Shown: piece by piece, positions 17,445-28,550 of the stretch | How positions within the stretch are numbered: the first letter of the stretch is position 1 | How the letters are laid out: each line of letters opens with the position of its first letter | Source: Diphasiastrum complanatum | Taxonomy: Eukaryota; Streptophyta; Lycopodiopsida; Lycopodiales; Lycopodiaceae | Direction: 5' to 3' | Length of the DNA: 40,001 nt | Assembly: GCA_029204225.1 (NCBI GenBank) | Contig: CM055106.1 | Span: 14,021,392-14,061,392, forward strand | The notes under the pieces: model-generated | What the model saw: the letters and a program-made list of their open reading frames with translations, nothing else | Database searches by the model: none | What the model was told of the DNA's origin: nothing | Program-made: the position numbers and the translations under genes

Positions 17445-19901
17445 CTTTGTTTTACTACTAATTAAACATGCTCTAAACTATTTAGTGTTCTCGGATTAGA
17501 GGTGCCAAAGAAGCTGTTCGTTCCCAGAATTGAGGATAAAGAGAGTCACATGCGCATGCTTCACATTGACAGTATCAAGGATCTTCTTGCGAATTCGATG
17601 AATATTCTCGAGCCAACATCGTCGAATTCATGTGGCCAACCTAGAAGTGATGGTACACCTTTTAGCCATAGTTGAATCATACTTTTCTTATTCTAGATTT
17701 AGCTATACCGAGAGTGATTGACAATTTTTTTCTTGTTGACAGTGCTGGAATCTACCGAGCCTGTTGATATAATACTTCTGCCAGGTTCCTTCTCCAACGT
17801 CCTCAACAATAGAGTGCTCACATTATTTTTTGAGTAAATACAAAATTACCTCTTGTCGACTTCTATAGAAATTTTCTTGCTAAGCTAATCACTAAATTGA
17901 AATGGGAAATTTGTGGCTTTGTTGGATATGTATGAGCAGGCCTTGCATTTGATCAAGCTGGCAACCGTCTTGGTCGAGGTGGAGGGTGAGCCATTCCTTT
18001 GACATAAACGTCCTCTTTTTATATATTTTGAAGTAAGAAAGTCACTTGCAGTGGTATGGAAGCTGTTAAGTATGTTTCAAGAACTAGGGCCATCCTTCAA
18101 TATTCAATAAGTCAATTATGCACCTATAAAAATCCATGCTGGGAGGAGGTGGATGGTTTGTCAGATGGGGTGCCCTAGATGGAGGTCGCATGACCGTGGA
18201 TGGGGTAGGGCTACTAAGTATTTTCTAAATCTCTTGAACAGGCTGGTTGTGAGTGCTTTTGTTGGTTGTTTCTTGGTGTTGGGCCTTGCTTGAAAGCCCT
18301 GCTAGGTGCGTGTACAATCGGCTTGTTGCTCTATGGGTTGTTTCCTACTAAAGGTGGCCAGTAGGCCCTGTTTCTATAGGTGGCTTGAACAATTAGTTGT
18401 CATAGTTGGCTTGGAGGGATTTGTTGTTATAGGTGGTCTGGAGTGCCTTGTTACTAAAGTTAGAGTTGTATTGATGTATCCATAAGCTTGTATAATGAGT
18501 GGTCTGTTTTTCCTCGGAAACCATGTGGCAATCACAAATATGGGTTGCCTTGCCTTGTAGAGTGCTTCTTAAATGAACCTTGAGCCTAGTGATAGTGCTT
18601 GAGCACTCTTGTCCACAATATACACATCATCAGTGATGTGCTCTTGAGCTACCATAGTGATTGCCCCAAGTCTCTGGGACATGATTGCAAATGCAAAATT
18701 ACCCTAAACCTTGAAAACAACACACTCACACCCTAAACCCTTAGAGACTGCCACCTTAACCAAACGACCGTGCCAGGAAACAAAGAAACATGCACAATAA
18801 AGCAATGCAAGCAAAACAGTCCTATAGTTTTGTTAGACACCATCAGATCAGCCTAGATAGTCTCGAGAACGACCTCAATCTGTTCATTGTATCCTAAACT
18901 AGAAGCAATAAAGATAGGTGTAATAGTACTTTAAAAAACTAGAGATGCACACCAAAACTACACACATCCAAACTCTGAAAAACCTTGCCATTCTCTTTCT
19001 TCGCAGATGGCAAACAATCTTGCAAAATCATTTCTCACCAATTTAGTTACCATAGCTCCATTCAGAATACCCTATTCTTCATAAACAGTGCCTTCCAATA
19101 ACTCATGCTAAACGAACTCTGTCTACTGTTAGCGAAGTAGTAGCCCTAAATTAAAACAATTCAACTTATTTTTGAATGTCTGTTTCATGTGTACCTAATG
19201 TGATATGTACCGCACTTATGATGGTTCATGCCAAAAGGTACGGAAAGGCACAAAACCAGTTTCTATGATATTCACATGCACACGAAAACATGAAATTTTC
19301 TGGAGGAGTGAATATTCCTTTGTCTTGTTACCTCTTTGCATTACAGTCAACTAGTGTGCCTCTGCCAGTCACAAGTTTGGACCTCTATTGGTTTGTATTT
19401 CACAGTCAAACATGCAAGTTTCGAAGATAATCTTTACATTCATATTGACGACGTTATAACCTAAAACTAGTTGTTATTTGAGTGCTGCATCATCAGTTTA
19501 TAAGTTATTATGGTTGAATAATTAGTGTAACATAATTTAATTCCGTTGTACGTTGCACCCTTGTCAATTTAGTGTACATTTTATTAAACTTAGTCGCATT
19601 GTACGTATATCAAATGAGATGTAGGCCCAAGTACCTGATGTATTGTAATTACTAACGTCTAATTCTTCTTGTGTAAATGGACTTAGGATGTGTGGACCAG
19701 AATTGAAGAGACACAAGTTTTTGTGCCTTGAATACATTGCTATGTGCTCTGATCTTCAACTCAGAGCAGTTAATGATCGACACCTTTAGAATGCTGAACA
19801 GTACGAAATTTTCTATTTTCTGAAAAAGATGGATAGAATAGATTATCTAGAAGCATAGAACCCACAGTTCTCAGAACCGTGGGTCCTGGGAATTGTGGGG
19901 T
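17442..19901. other. 2.5 kb of anonymous non-coding sequence
   Basis: No frame longer than about 60 codons and no recognised protein motif. Stretches with plant-intron-like T richness occur, but no exon could be supported. A partial telomere-like CACCCTAAACCCT near 18732 is too short to mean much. Confidence 0.45.
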
Positions 19902-19937
19902 GAACCGTACCACGGTTCATGAACCGTGGTACGGTTC
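19902..19937. repeat. 36-bp perfect palindrome
   Basis: The left half GAACCGTACCACGGTTCA is followed without spacer by its exact reverse complement. The inner unit (CCGTGG/CCACGG) also appears at 19876 in AGAACCGTGGGTCCTGGG. It could fold as a cruciform or be the tip of a fold-back element. Confidence 0.9.
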
Positions 19938-20105
19938 CTCTATTTAATTAATCAATTAATCAATCAATTAATTAATTACCAAATTCACAGATTTCACAGA
20001 TAATTTCATAGATTTCACATATGATACAGATTTGACAAATTTCACATGATGTACAGATGATTTGACAGATGATATAGATGATTTGACAAATGTGAAATCA
20101 TCTGA
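19938..20105. repeat. AT-rich degenerate tandem repeat
   Basis: Repeats of TTAATCAAT/TTAATTAA are followed by irregular units of the type GATTTCACAGAT / GATTTGACAGATGAT. It borders the broken 3' end of gypsy-1. Confidence 0.7.
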
Positions 20106-21240
20106 AATCATCTGAAATTGCCATTTCTCTTGACCATACCATCATCTATGGTATATCTAAGATAAGTGTGAGCAAAGAGACCAGAACTCTCATCCTGAGA
20201 TTCTACTTGTGCAAGATTTGCATACAATTAATTCCTCCATGCCTAAAAGTGTGGACTATGGCATACAACTCCTCCTCATGAGTTTTGTGCAAGGTTGAGC
20301 TTCTTGCTCTCAAAGGCCACAAGCCTACCCTCTTGCATCAGAACTGCCCCAATGATGATGTCACTGGCATCTGTTTCAAGAACAAATGGTTTCTGAGGGT
20401 CAACAATTTTTAAAGTGACGAAGTCAGCCACAGCTTGTTTCACTGGATCGAAACTTTGTTGTTGAACCTCCGTCCATTCCTTCCACTTATTCTTTTGCAA
20501 CATATCGATCAATGGTGCAGCTACATGTGAAGAATTTTTCACATCTTTACGATAAAACACAGTTAATCCAAGAAAGCTTCTTAGTGCTGTCAAGTCTGTA
20601 GGAAATAAGAACATCAACTTTTCTGAGGATCTGTTTTATCCCATCAGCTGACACTATAAAACCCAAATATGCAATTTCCTTTTTAAACAATTCGCTCTTT
20701 TAATCGATATGTTTTTCCTTAAACTTAACAACACAGTTCTAAGGTGACTCACATGCGCAACATCACCACAACTGTAAACAATGTCATCAACAAAGTTAAC
20801 CCCAAATTTGCCCATAAACGGTCTAAGCACATCATTCATTAAACCCCAAATTATTCAGTCATAAATGTTACATGGGCGTTAGTCAATCCAAAGGGCATAA
20901 CTAGAAATTCATAGTGTCCAAAGCGAGTTCGGAAGATAGTCTTATACACATCCTCTTCGCGAACTCTCACCTGATGATAACCACTCTTCATGTCAATTTT
21001 GATGAACACGGTAGCACCATGAAGGGCATCCAAAAGATCATCTATAAGTGGCATAGGATATCAATGCTTAACTGTTATCTTGTTCAAGCCTCGATAATTC
21101 ATACTCATCCTCCAAGACCCATCCTTCTTTTTTACTAGAATGATTGGAGAGGCAATGGGGGAGAAGCTAGGTCTTACCTGCTCTTTGGCAAGATAGTCCG
21201 GAATCATGCTTTGCACTCTTCCTCCTCTTTTAGATTCATT
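20106..21240 (-). pseudogene. gypsy-1 reverse transcriptase and RNase H
   Basis: The RT entry block NRPPYRMNLKEEEE is at about 21240. Then come [20 protein letters not shown] (21054 on), [20 protein letters not shown], and after a stop KFGVNFVDDIVYSCGD, with the catalytic VDD. RNase H shows DASDIIIGAVLMQEGRLVAF (20617-20276), and in a neighbouring frame EEELYAIVH. About 60 codons are then missing and a linker piece (VESQDESSGLFAHTYLRYTI) follows. Several stops. Confidence 0.85.
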
Positions 21241-21468
21241 CTATAAGGTGGTCTATTAACAAGAGATGATCGAAGAATTAACTCAATCTTATGTTCCACA
21301 TTTCTTTTAGGGGGTAAAACAGATGGGAGTTTACTTGTACGATCTAGGCTCTTAGTAAGGTTAGTTTGTTCTTGATATACATCATACTCACAGGCAAAAA
21401 TAGACATATCATACAAGTAGCAAACATACATGCACTTACGGTGAACCTTACGCAACTGCATCGCCGTA

Positions 21469-22122
21469 TCAAAGGTCTTCGAGGCATTTTAGGCTCACCA
21501 TGCAGGGAATGAATCTTACCATCGTGCTAGAACTCATATACATGAGTATCCCAAGCCATGTAAGGTTTCCTAGCCACATGCCGACAGATTCCAAACGGGT
21601 AATCTCAAAATCTAACTCCTCAATATAGCCTTGAATGGTTAGAGGCATACCCACAACCCTGGCATGCCATACTTCCGCACCCTTTCTATCAGCCATTTTG
21701 ACTGTGTACTGGTACCGGGATGGTTGTGTGCTCACTCTTAACCGTTTAATCAAGGTGGAGTTAATAACGCTATGTGAGGACCCAGTGTCAAATAGAATTA
21801 AAACATCTCTACCAGACAGCTGTCCATGCAGAACAATTAAAGAAGTACAAGGAAATTGATACCCGTATTGCGCCGCTCTGGATAACTGTGGCAAAGGAAC
21901 CGAATCCACCTTCCGAATCACCGACATGTGCATAAGTTGTGGAGCACCGTGAGGTTCCTCTTGCTCAAGCTCTTCAATGTCAATTGGAGTAGCCTCTTCG
22001 ACTCGTAGGTTATATGAGGTTTGTGAAGTGTTACATGGGCACTCCTTCCACCTATGCCGCCCTAGCCATCCGAAGCAAAGATATTCCTTCTTTGCTTGCT
22101 CTTGGTCTTGCGGCAATAGCAT
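21469..22122 (-). pseudogene. gypsy-1 protease region with zinc-knuckle relic
   Basis: A 217-codon open frame. Near its start CFGWLGRHRWKEC is a CCHC zinc knuckle that has lost its second Cys. In the middle, DVLILFDTGSSHSVINSTLI is the retropepsin-like aspartic protease active site (DTGSS). The rest resembles the C-terminal half of a plant gypsy protease. A break separates it from RT at about 21465. Confidence 0.8.
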
Positions 22123-22479
22123 CGAAAAATCTTGGCCCCCTTGGACATTGGACGTCCCATACCGCCCTTTGCCTTTCGAGGCACCCGCTCCTTTACTCTT
22201 TTTGGGACTCTAAACCTGCTCTTGTGAGTATTGACCCTTCCATTTCTTGAATTTCCTCATTGCCCAAGGCTGAAATCTTTTTGCAGTAGGCGTTTCAAGC
22301 TCCTAGGCCTTTTTTCCATCCCCATAGTATAAGGCCATCTGTAATGCCCTGTGGAGACTTGGAGCCTGCTCCTTCGTCACGAAAGGCCAAAGGCTATCAT
22401 GCAAGCCCTCCACAAAATGGAATACCTGCAAGAACATAGGGACTTCCTCTGGTATCTGCATGAGGGCTTCCCTGTACTA

Positions 22480-22851
22480 GTCCGCATACTCTTGCACGGA
22501 CGCATTCCCTTGCTTAAGACTGGTCCAGGACTGCATGGCTCGTCCAAAGGTACCCAATTCTCTTAGCAAACATGTGCTTGAAGGATTCTTAGGTGTTAGG
22601 TACCAAATTGTCCTTCTCCACCTTCCTCCACCAACGTTGTGCAGTTTCTGGCAAGCGGTAAGTGGCGTCAACAATTCTCTGATCGTCATTGTCGATGCCG
22701 CACATCTGAAAGGCTTTCTCCCACTTTTGAATCCAGTTTTCAACTGCATATGTGTTGCGGACTGCAACTGCACCAGTGAACTTTGGCGACTTAAGATCCT
22801 TGATTGAAGGCAATTTCCTTGTTTTCGATGGGAGTTTGGGTTCTTTGTCAA
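22480..22851 (-). pseudogene. gypsy-1 gag
   Basis: Pieces in two overlapping frames read YRLPETAQRWWRKVEKD and RELGTFGRAMQSWTSLKQGN followed by ASVQEYAD. These are the conserved helix 'L...A..WW' and the 'LKQG..SV.EY' block of the Retrotrans_gag domain of plant gypsy elements. The upstream part to about 23250 is poorly preserved. Confidence 0.75.
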
Positions 22852-23257
22852 CCTGTCATAGGTTCAGCGGCTACCATGGCCGTTCCATTGACTCTTTCAG
22901 GTTCTTGTGGGGATCTTGCCGACTTCAACTGGTCAAGAATTTGTTGTAGCTGCAACTGACTGTGTGTTGGCTGTTTGTAGGCATAGAAGGCTGCAGGAGC
23001 AGCGATGAACCAACCACACTAAACCTCAGCAAAGGAAAGACAAGGAACATAGCAGCGATAGTCTGTAGAAGCGATCCCGGGCTGTATATCCAACGTTTCG
23101 GTCTGCAACCTGCTGCTGAACTGCAGCGATGGACTGTGGAACAGTCTGTGGGACAGTGAAGGCTTGGTAGACGGGCGATTTGCGGATTTTTGGACCTGAT
23201 TTCCAGCGATGGGTTGTGAAACTCCTTCTCGTAGGGTGTGTAATCTCCCAAAACACA

Positions 23258-23271
23258 GCTATGATGCCAAA
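23258..23271 (-). promoter_or_regulatory. Probable primer-binding site of gypsy-1
   Basis: The minus strand reads TTTGGCATCATAGC right after the LTR end CTGACA. It differs at two places from the initiator tRNA-Met complement (TGGTATCAGAGC). Another tRNA cannot be excluded. Confidence 0.5.
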
Positions 23272-23945
23272 TGTCAGACTCCAAACCTGAAACTTCACTC
23301 AAAACGTAGCATATCTAATACACATCGATATGAAACTTAGATCCTTATTGATGTTCCTACATGCACAAACATCAAGCATGGAACATGGTAGAGCTGGCTG
23401 CCTTGTCTCCTTTCCAACCTTTGCTGCATAGATTATTATGAGGAATGTCTCTCTCTAGGCTCACTTATGCACAATCCTGAAGCACCCCTTAACCCTGACC
23501 CATCCTAACATTGACACATGGTCAATTCCATGCATAGTCGACACTTGCCACTTGGTAGTACCTGACACATAGGCAAGTGAGTAGGTTGACATGTGTCACT
23601 TATACATTGGACCATGAGCATATGACACGTGTCATGTTTGACCGATTAACCTTGACATGTGTCACTCATTCACTAGACCAAGTGTCCCAGTGAGCATATG
23701 ACATGTCATGTTGACTAGTCAACTCCTTTTTAGGAGGTCAGTCCAACCACTCCTATTTTAATGACCCAGTATTCTTCACCAGAGCAACATGCGACCCAGA
23801 GGCTCAAAAACTCAATTAACAGTGTTATTTACAAATCTGTTATAAAGGTCACCACAGGCCGATGACTTAGCCATTTCTGTATTTACTAAAAGTACATTTG
23901 TACATAGAACAATAAACAACCCGGATAGGAATAAAGGCTGTAACA
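23272..23945 (-). repeat. Gypsy-family LTR (674 bp)
   Basis: On the plus strand it runs from TGTCAGACTCC to GGCTGTAACA, so the ends are TG...CA. It holds two diverged tandem units of about 75 bases built on TTGACATGTGTCACT. Inside is a 14-bp palindrome ATGACACGTGTCAT (23622-23635) with a G-box core, and GTTGACTAGTCAAC near 23710. Parts of this LTR recur at 2776-2866 and 25985-26055. Confidence 0.75.
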
Positions 23946-23958
23946 CGGATTATGTCCT

Positions 23959-25207
23959 GTGGATAGACGTCCTTACAGAATGAGTCTTAAGGAGGAAGAG
24001 GAAGTGAGACGGATGGTCGATGATTATCTTGCCAAGGGGCATATACGACCAAGTTATTCCCCTTTTGCCTCTCCGATCATTCTTGTACAAAAGGAGAACA
24101 GATCACAGCGTATGTGTGTGGATTATCGAGGTTTGACAAGATAACGATTAAACATTGATATCCTATGCCACGTTTAGATGAATTACTTAATGCCTTGTCA
24201 GGTGCCCCTGTGCTCAATAGAATAGACCTAAAGAGTGGATACCATCATGTTAGAGTTCGTGAAGAGGATGTTCGCAAGATTGCCTTCAGAACTCGGTTCG
24301 GTCACTATGAGTATTTTGTGATGCCATTTGGGCTGACAAGTACCCCAGCTACATTCATGATGATGATGAATGCTGTACGCAAATCGTATGTGGGTAAATT
24401 TGTCATAAACTTTGTTGATGACATTTTGACTTACGGTGCAGGTGAGGTCAAGCATATGACTTACCTTAGAACTATGTTGTCTACTTTGAGGGAGAACACT
24501 TTGTTTGCAAATGGTAAAATAGTGAATTGTTTAAAAAGGAAATAGAGTATCTTGGAATTATAGCGTCTGCTAATGGAGTTAGGCCAAATCCTAAGAAAGT
24601 TGTTGTGATCGTTGTGCGGCATGTGCTAGTTGATTTGACAACACTCATTCTTTTCTTGGATTGGTAGTATTTTATAGAAAGTATGTTAAGAGATACTCCT
24701 AAATTGCAGCACCTTTGACTGATTTGATTAAAAAAAAAAGATTTGGTGAGTGGATGCAACAGGCAAAGTCTGTTCAATTAAAGCAAGCTATTGCTGAGTG
24801 CGTCACTCTAAAAGATTGTAGACACTCAAAAGCCCTATGTTATAGATACGGATGCGAGTGACATTGTTGTGGGAGCAGTTCTGATGCAAGAGGGTAGGCC
24901 TGTGGCCTTTGAGAGCAAGAAGCTCAACCCTGCACAGAAAAATTATCCAACTCATAAAAAGGAGTTGTATTCCATAGTTCATGCATTAAAGGCATGGAGG
25001 CATTATTTGTATGGATCAGAATTTGAGGTATTCACTGATCATGATTCCTTGAGATACTTTTGTAAGCAGCCAGACCTTAGAGGTTGGCAAGCCAGATGGC
25101 CTGAGCTCATGCAGGAATTCCTAATGAAGATTTGGTACAAGAAAGGTGCCGAGAATCGTTTGGTAGATGCTGTAGTCATTGAAAATGACTTATTGTCTGA
25201 GATATGA
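23959..25207 (+). pseudogene. gypsy-2 reverse transcriptase and RNase H
   Basis: RT blocks: DRRPYRMSLKEEEEVRRMVD, SPFASPIILVQKENRSQRMC and VDYRGLTR, then after a stop and shift [40 protein letters not shown] and INFVDDILTYG. RNase H (24840-25207): TDASDIVVGAVLMQEGRPVA, THKKELYSIVHALKAWRHYL and FTDHDSLRYFCKQPDLRGWQ. The acidic catalytic residues are largely present. Broken near 24150, 24545 and 24820. Confidence 0.85.
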
Positions 25208-25240
25208 AAGGCTCAGCAAGAAGATCCTCACTGTAAGAAA

Positions 25241-25978
25241 ATGGAAAAGGAGGTTAGTCATGGCCATGTAGAGTCTCAAGAGGAGAGCTCCTCTACCTTG
25301 GTTCGCACTTATCTTAAGTATTCCATAGAAGATGGAATAGTGATGAGAAATGGTAAGGCTCTTATTCCAGCTTGTGAGGTGCTACGAAAGAGGATCTTGT
25401 GTCTCTGTCACGATAGCTCTAGTGCCGGTCATCCTGTTGTGGATAGGACCTATGAGTTGAGAATAGAGTCATTCATTAGTGTGATATGTGAACATGCAAA
25501 CAAAGCAACTAATGACTAAAAAAATACGTAACTTTTGGTGGTTTGGACTTAAGAAAGAAGTAAAGCATTATGTCACACATTGTTTAAGTGTCATTAATAA
25601 GGTTGGAAGGATTAAAGTGCCTGGATTATCATGCCCATACCTATACCAAAAGGGAGATGGGAGAGTATTTCCATGGACTTTATTACATGTTTATTACATA
25701 CACAACAACAACATAATGCTATCCTAGTTGTGGTTGACAAACTCTCTAAAATGGCTCATTTTATCCCAACTAATAATAAGATTGATGCGCTTGGTACGCC
25801 TGATTTGTTTAGGCAGCATGTATTCAGACTTCATGGATTACCTAGATCCATTGTGTCTGACAAGGACTCTCGTTTTACTGGCAGCTTTTGGACTGCAGTA
25901 TTTGAGAAGCTGGGAATGAGTAATTCTGCTCATCCTGAAACAGATGGACAGATTGAAAGAGTTAATCAAACTTTGTAA
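25241..25978 (+). pseudogene. gypsy-2 integrase, truncated
   Basis: The linker and zinc-binding region (25241-25519) has LRKRILCLCHDSSSAGHPVV. A second piece has the degenerate WWFGLKKEVKHYVTHCLSV. The catalytic core (25631-25978) carries all three DDE residues: SMDFITCLLHTQ, SIVSDKDSRFTG and HPETDGQIERVNQTL. It stops with TAA just after NQTL, so the C-terminal DNA-binding part is absent. At least two frame changes. Confidence 0.85.
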
Positions 25979-25984
25979 TTTGTA

Positions 25985-26055
25985 AATTGTAAATTGTAAT
26001 TATCAAATCGTAAATGGCTAAGTCACCGGCCTATGGAGGAAGGTCTCTTTCTTGA
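25985..26055 (+). mobile_element. Gypsy LTR fragment after gypsy-2
   Basis: AAATGGCTAAGTCACCGGCC with its flanks is the reverse complement of about 23840-23890, an internal part of the gypsy LTR. The orientation agrees with a remnant 3' LTR of gypsy-2, with everything between integrase and mid-LTR lost. Confidence 0.6.
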
Positions 26056-27010
26056 ATGCGTAGTTATGAGTCTTATTTTAGAGATAGGACTTGTAGTTCA
26101 GGGCCCAAAGATTTACTTTTCATAATATGGTCTCCAAAACCAATGGGTGTCTCTATGGAAGAAAGGGCCTAGATTTCTAATTTCAAGATTGAAGCAAGCT
26201 GATGACATGGTTTTTCCTTCACCTCATTAAAACAGTCCCTCCCATGATTTGGAGCGACCTTGACCATCTCAAACATTGTTTGCAGTTTCATTAAGGTTAC
26301 TGTTGGTTTTCATGTCTCTCCACATAAGGCACTAAAATAAATGCTTCATGTGTTCGACAAAGTAGCACTACCTCCTCACTTTCTTGGGCTTTGCCTTGTC
26401 GAAGTGGGTCCCCATCATCAAGGTCTAGTTGGCTATGCAATATTTCAGGTGAGGACTAGGCTGGTCCATGGCATGGAGTCCTGTCTGTTGGCTAGCGTAC
26501 TCAATAGCATTTCCCTTATTGTAGACCTGGGCTAAAATGTGACTGTTTATAGTCATGTGGTGATTTGCTTCGCTTATTTGGTCTTGACTCTTGAAACATT
26601 GTGACAATCTAGATTGCTGATTCTTGTCACTTTTTGTTCTACTTACACTTTAATCCATATTTGAAAAGCTTTGCATACTTACATCAAAGCAGGAATTATT
26701 GAAAAAGCTTATAGTTTGTGTAGCTAAGGATCGGTACCATAGAAGTAGTATGTGTTTTAATTGTAAGAAACTACCTGAACCTGTTTCTTAGTATTTGCTG
26801 ACTCCTTGTTGAACTTGGATTAGGTACTATGATCTATTTCTTAACAATTACTTATTGCATGCAAAGGAGAAAGGTTGGGAGCGGCCACTGTTGGGTATGG
26901 AGTATCCTTTCTTTGAATACATATTTATGCCTTGGTGCACATAATAGTATCCTTGCTGGCTTGTATTTGTTATGAAGGCTTATGCAAGAGATTATATCTT
27001 TCACATTTTG
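26056..27010. other. Anonymous sequence
   Basis: No recognisable protein domain. Frames are below 90 codons and of no recognised family. Confidence 0.4.
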
Positions 27011-27013
27011 CAG

Positions 27014-27162
27014 TGGGGCTTGCATATTCGATTCAGATACGGAGTGAACCGGTCCCTGTAAGCGATAGGGACAGACCATTAGATGCACTAGTATCATCAT
27101 TTGGTTCTCTTCCAATCACCCCTCGTGCTATTCAAGGAATGTCCTCTGGCATTCCATAAGCC
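27014..27162 (+). other. Possible terminal exon of an unidentified gene
   Basis: After an acceptor-like TTTTGCAG the frame reads GLAYSIQIRSEPVPVSDRDR, then PLDALVSSFGSLPITPRAIQ and GMSSGIP, then a stop. AATAAA follows at 27177. The composition is coding-like and the splice and polyadenylation signals are suitably placed. I do not recognise the protein. No upstream exon could be identified, so it may be a relic. Confidence 0.35.
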
Positions 27163-27182
27163 TTATGGGAAGTGGCAATAAA

Positions 27183-27990
27183 AGCAGAATTGGGATTCTA
27201 TTTTCATAATGACTGTACATTACTTAAACTCTCTTGGTTGACACTTTGATGGGGCTAGCTCCAGAAAAAGCTTATATTGTTGACTGATCAATTAGCGAGC
27301 ATGTTTTTTGCACGTGTTTCAATTTCTCTTTGGGTTCCATCCTTCATTTGCAAGCCATTTTTATGAGTAGTGCTCATATTTTTGTTCTCATTTGTCTATC
27401 ACCCTGTTATTTTTAGAACATTTATCAGCTAGGAAGCCTCCAAAACTGAGCATCCTTTGGTTCCTTTTACTCTTGATAATCATGGCAATATTCTGGAGCT
27501 CATTTCTAACTTGGTGCTATGCAGAGTGGAATGTTCCAGCCTGAGGGCTTTCCATTGCATAAAAATTATGCAAAATTCCCCATGGCAACTTTGTTTTTAT
27601 TAAGAACTATGAGCAAAATCGTGGTTTTGGAAAAGTTACATAAAAAAATTACTCATATGTAAGTAGCTCGGGTCAGTACACCCCGTAAAGCCCTTGGGGC
27701 ATAATGCCATGGGCTGGTAACAGATGATCTTGAGCTGTGTGATTTCTTTTGAAATTATAAGCCAAATTCGTGAAAGGTTTCATGAAAGGGGATCGAGAAG
27801 ATGCAATTGTGTCACAACTGGGAACTTGGTGAGTCTAACTAGACGTATTAGGCTATCCTATATGTGTTGTGTTACTCTCCATTTTTGTAGTTTAGAGGTT
27901 TATAATGGAAGGTGCTAGTTGGAGGCTCATGGAATGAGCTGTAGGCAACGTAATGAAGTGGTTTTTGGTTTCAATCCATCTGTATTGAAC
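27183..27990. other. Anonymous sequence
   Basis: No coding similarity and no clear repeats seen. Confidence 0.4.
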
Positions 27991-27997
27991 CCCATAG

Positions 27998-28228
27998 ACA
28001 TGCTCATGCTGTTAGTTTTCCCCATTATTGCTTGTTGCAAAAGATATGAATCTCATGCCCCTTTTCCATGTGTTTTTGGCTCTTTTTGTAAAATGCCATG
28101 TAGTCATCCGATTCCGATTGAGGTGCAGATTGAGGCTAAATTGTATTTCTTCATGCCCACAAACATGCTTGTGCTATTAGTTTCGGTTTTTATCGCTTGT
28201 AGAGAAATTTTTCAGTGGCATGCCCAAA
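27998..28228. repeat. Diverged direct repeat, period about 165 bp
   Basis: ACATGCTCATGCTGTTAG (27998) and ACATGCTTGTGCTATTAG (28163) begin two similar blocks of about 60 bases that both end in CATGCCC. Confidence 0.6.
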
Positions 28229-28235
28229 TCACGTG

Positions 28236-28255
28236 TTTTTTAGGGTTTAGGGTTT
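28236..28255 (+). repeat. Short plant telomere-type repeat (telo-box)
   Basis: TTTAGGGTTTAGGGTTTA is about 2.5 units of the plant telomere repeat. It is too short for a former telomere. Telo-boxes of this size occur in some plant promoters and introns. Confidence 0.6.
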
Positions 28256-28550
28256 ATGGGTCTTGTAGGCATGCCATTGATTTGTAGTCTGAAGCTGCAC
28301 TGTGTTTCTATATTGCAATAGGATACTTGTTTTGATGAATTTAGGGTCCAGGACACGTTTTGCAGCTTGCACCTGTTGTTGATGCAACAAAATGATAGTT
28401 TTTTTTTCGACGTTGGGTTTAAAGTTGTTGTAAGCAATTGATTGCTGTAAATGCATATGTGGAATCTTAATGTTGTTGCTACCAATGGAATACTGACATG
28501 TGATTGTTTGCTTTCTCTTTTGCAGGTCTGATACATTGACAAATTCACAC

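Larger units (their letters stand above)
20106..23945 (-). mobile_element. Ty3/gypsy element gypsy-1, 3' part missing
   Basis: Minus-strand order: 5' LTR (23945-23272), primer-binding site, gag (about 22850-22480), zinc-knuckle relic, protease (about 21800), RT (about 21240-20650), RNase H (20617-20200) and a short piece of the linker to integrase (about 20190-20110). Integrase and the 3' LTR are missing. All parts carry stops or shifts. It belongs to the same family as gypsy-2 on its right. Confidence 0.85.
23946..25978 (+). mobile_element. Ty3/gypsy element gypsy-2, RT to integrase only
   Basis: Plus-strand copy of the gypsy-1 family that begins abruptly at the RT entry block and ends at the end of the integrase catalytic core. 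Gag and protease are missing. Its left edge touches the start of the gypsy-1 LTR, so the copies stand head to head. An LTR fragment of the family follows at 25985. Confidence 0.85.

Noticed and set aside
18732-18744. Telomere-like CACCCTAAACCCT
   Set aside because: Fewer than two repeat units in anonymous DNA; expected by chance in a plant genome.
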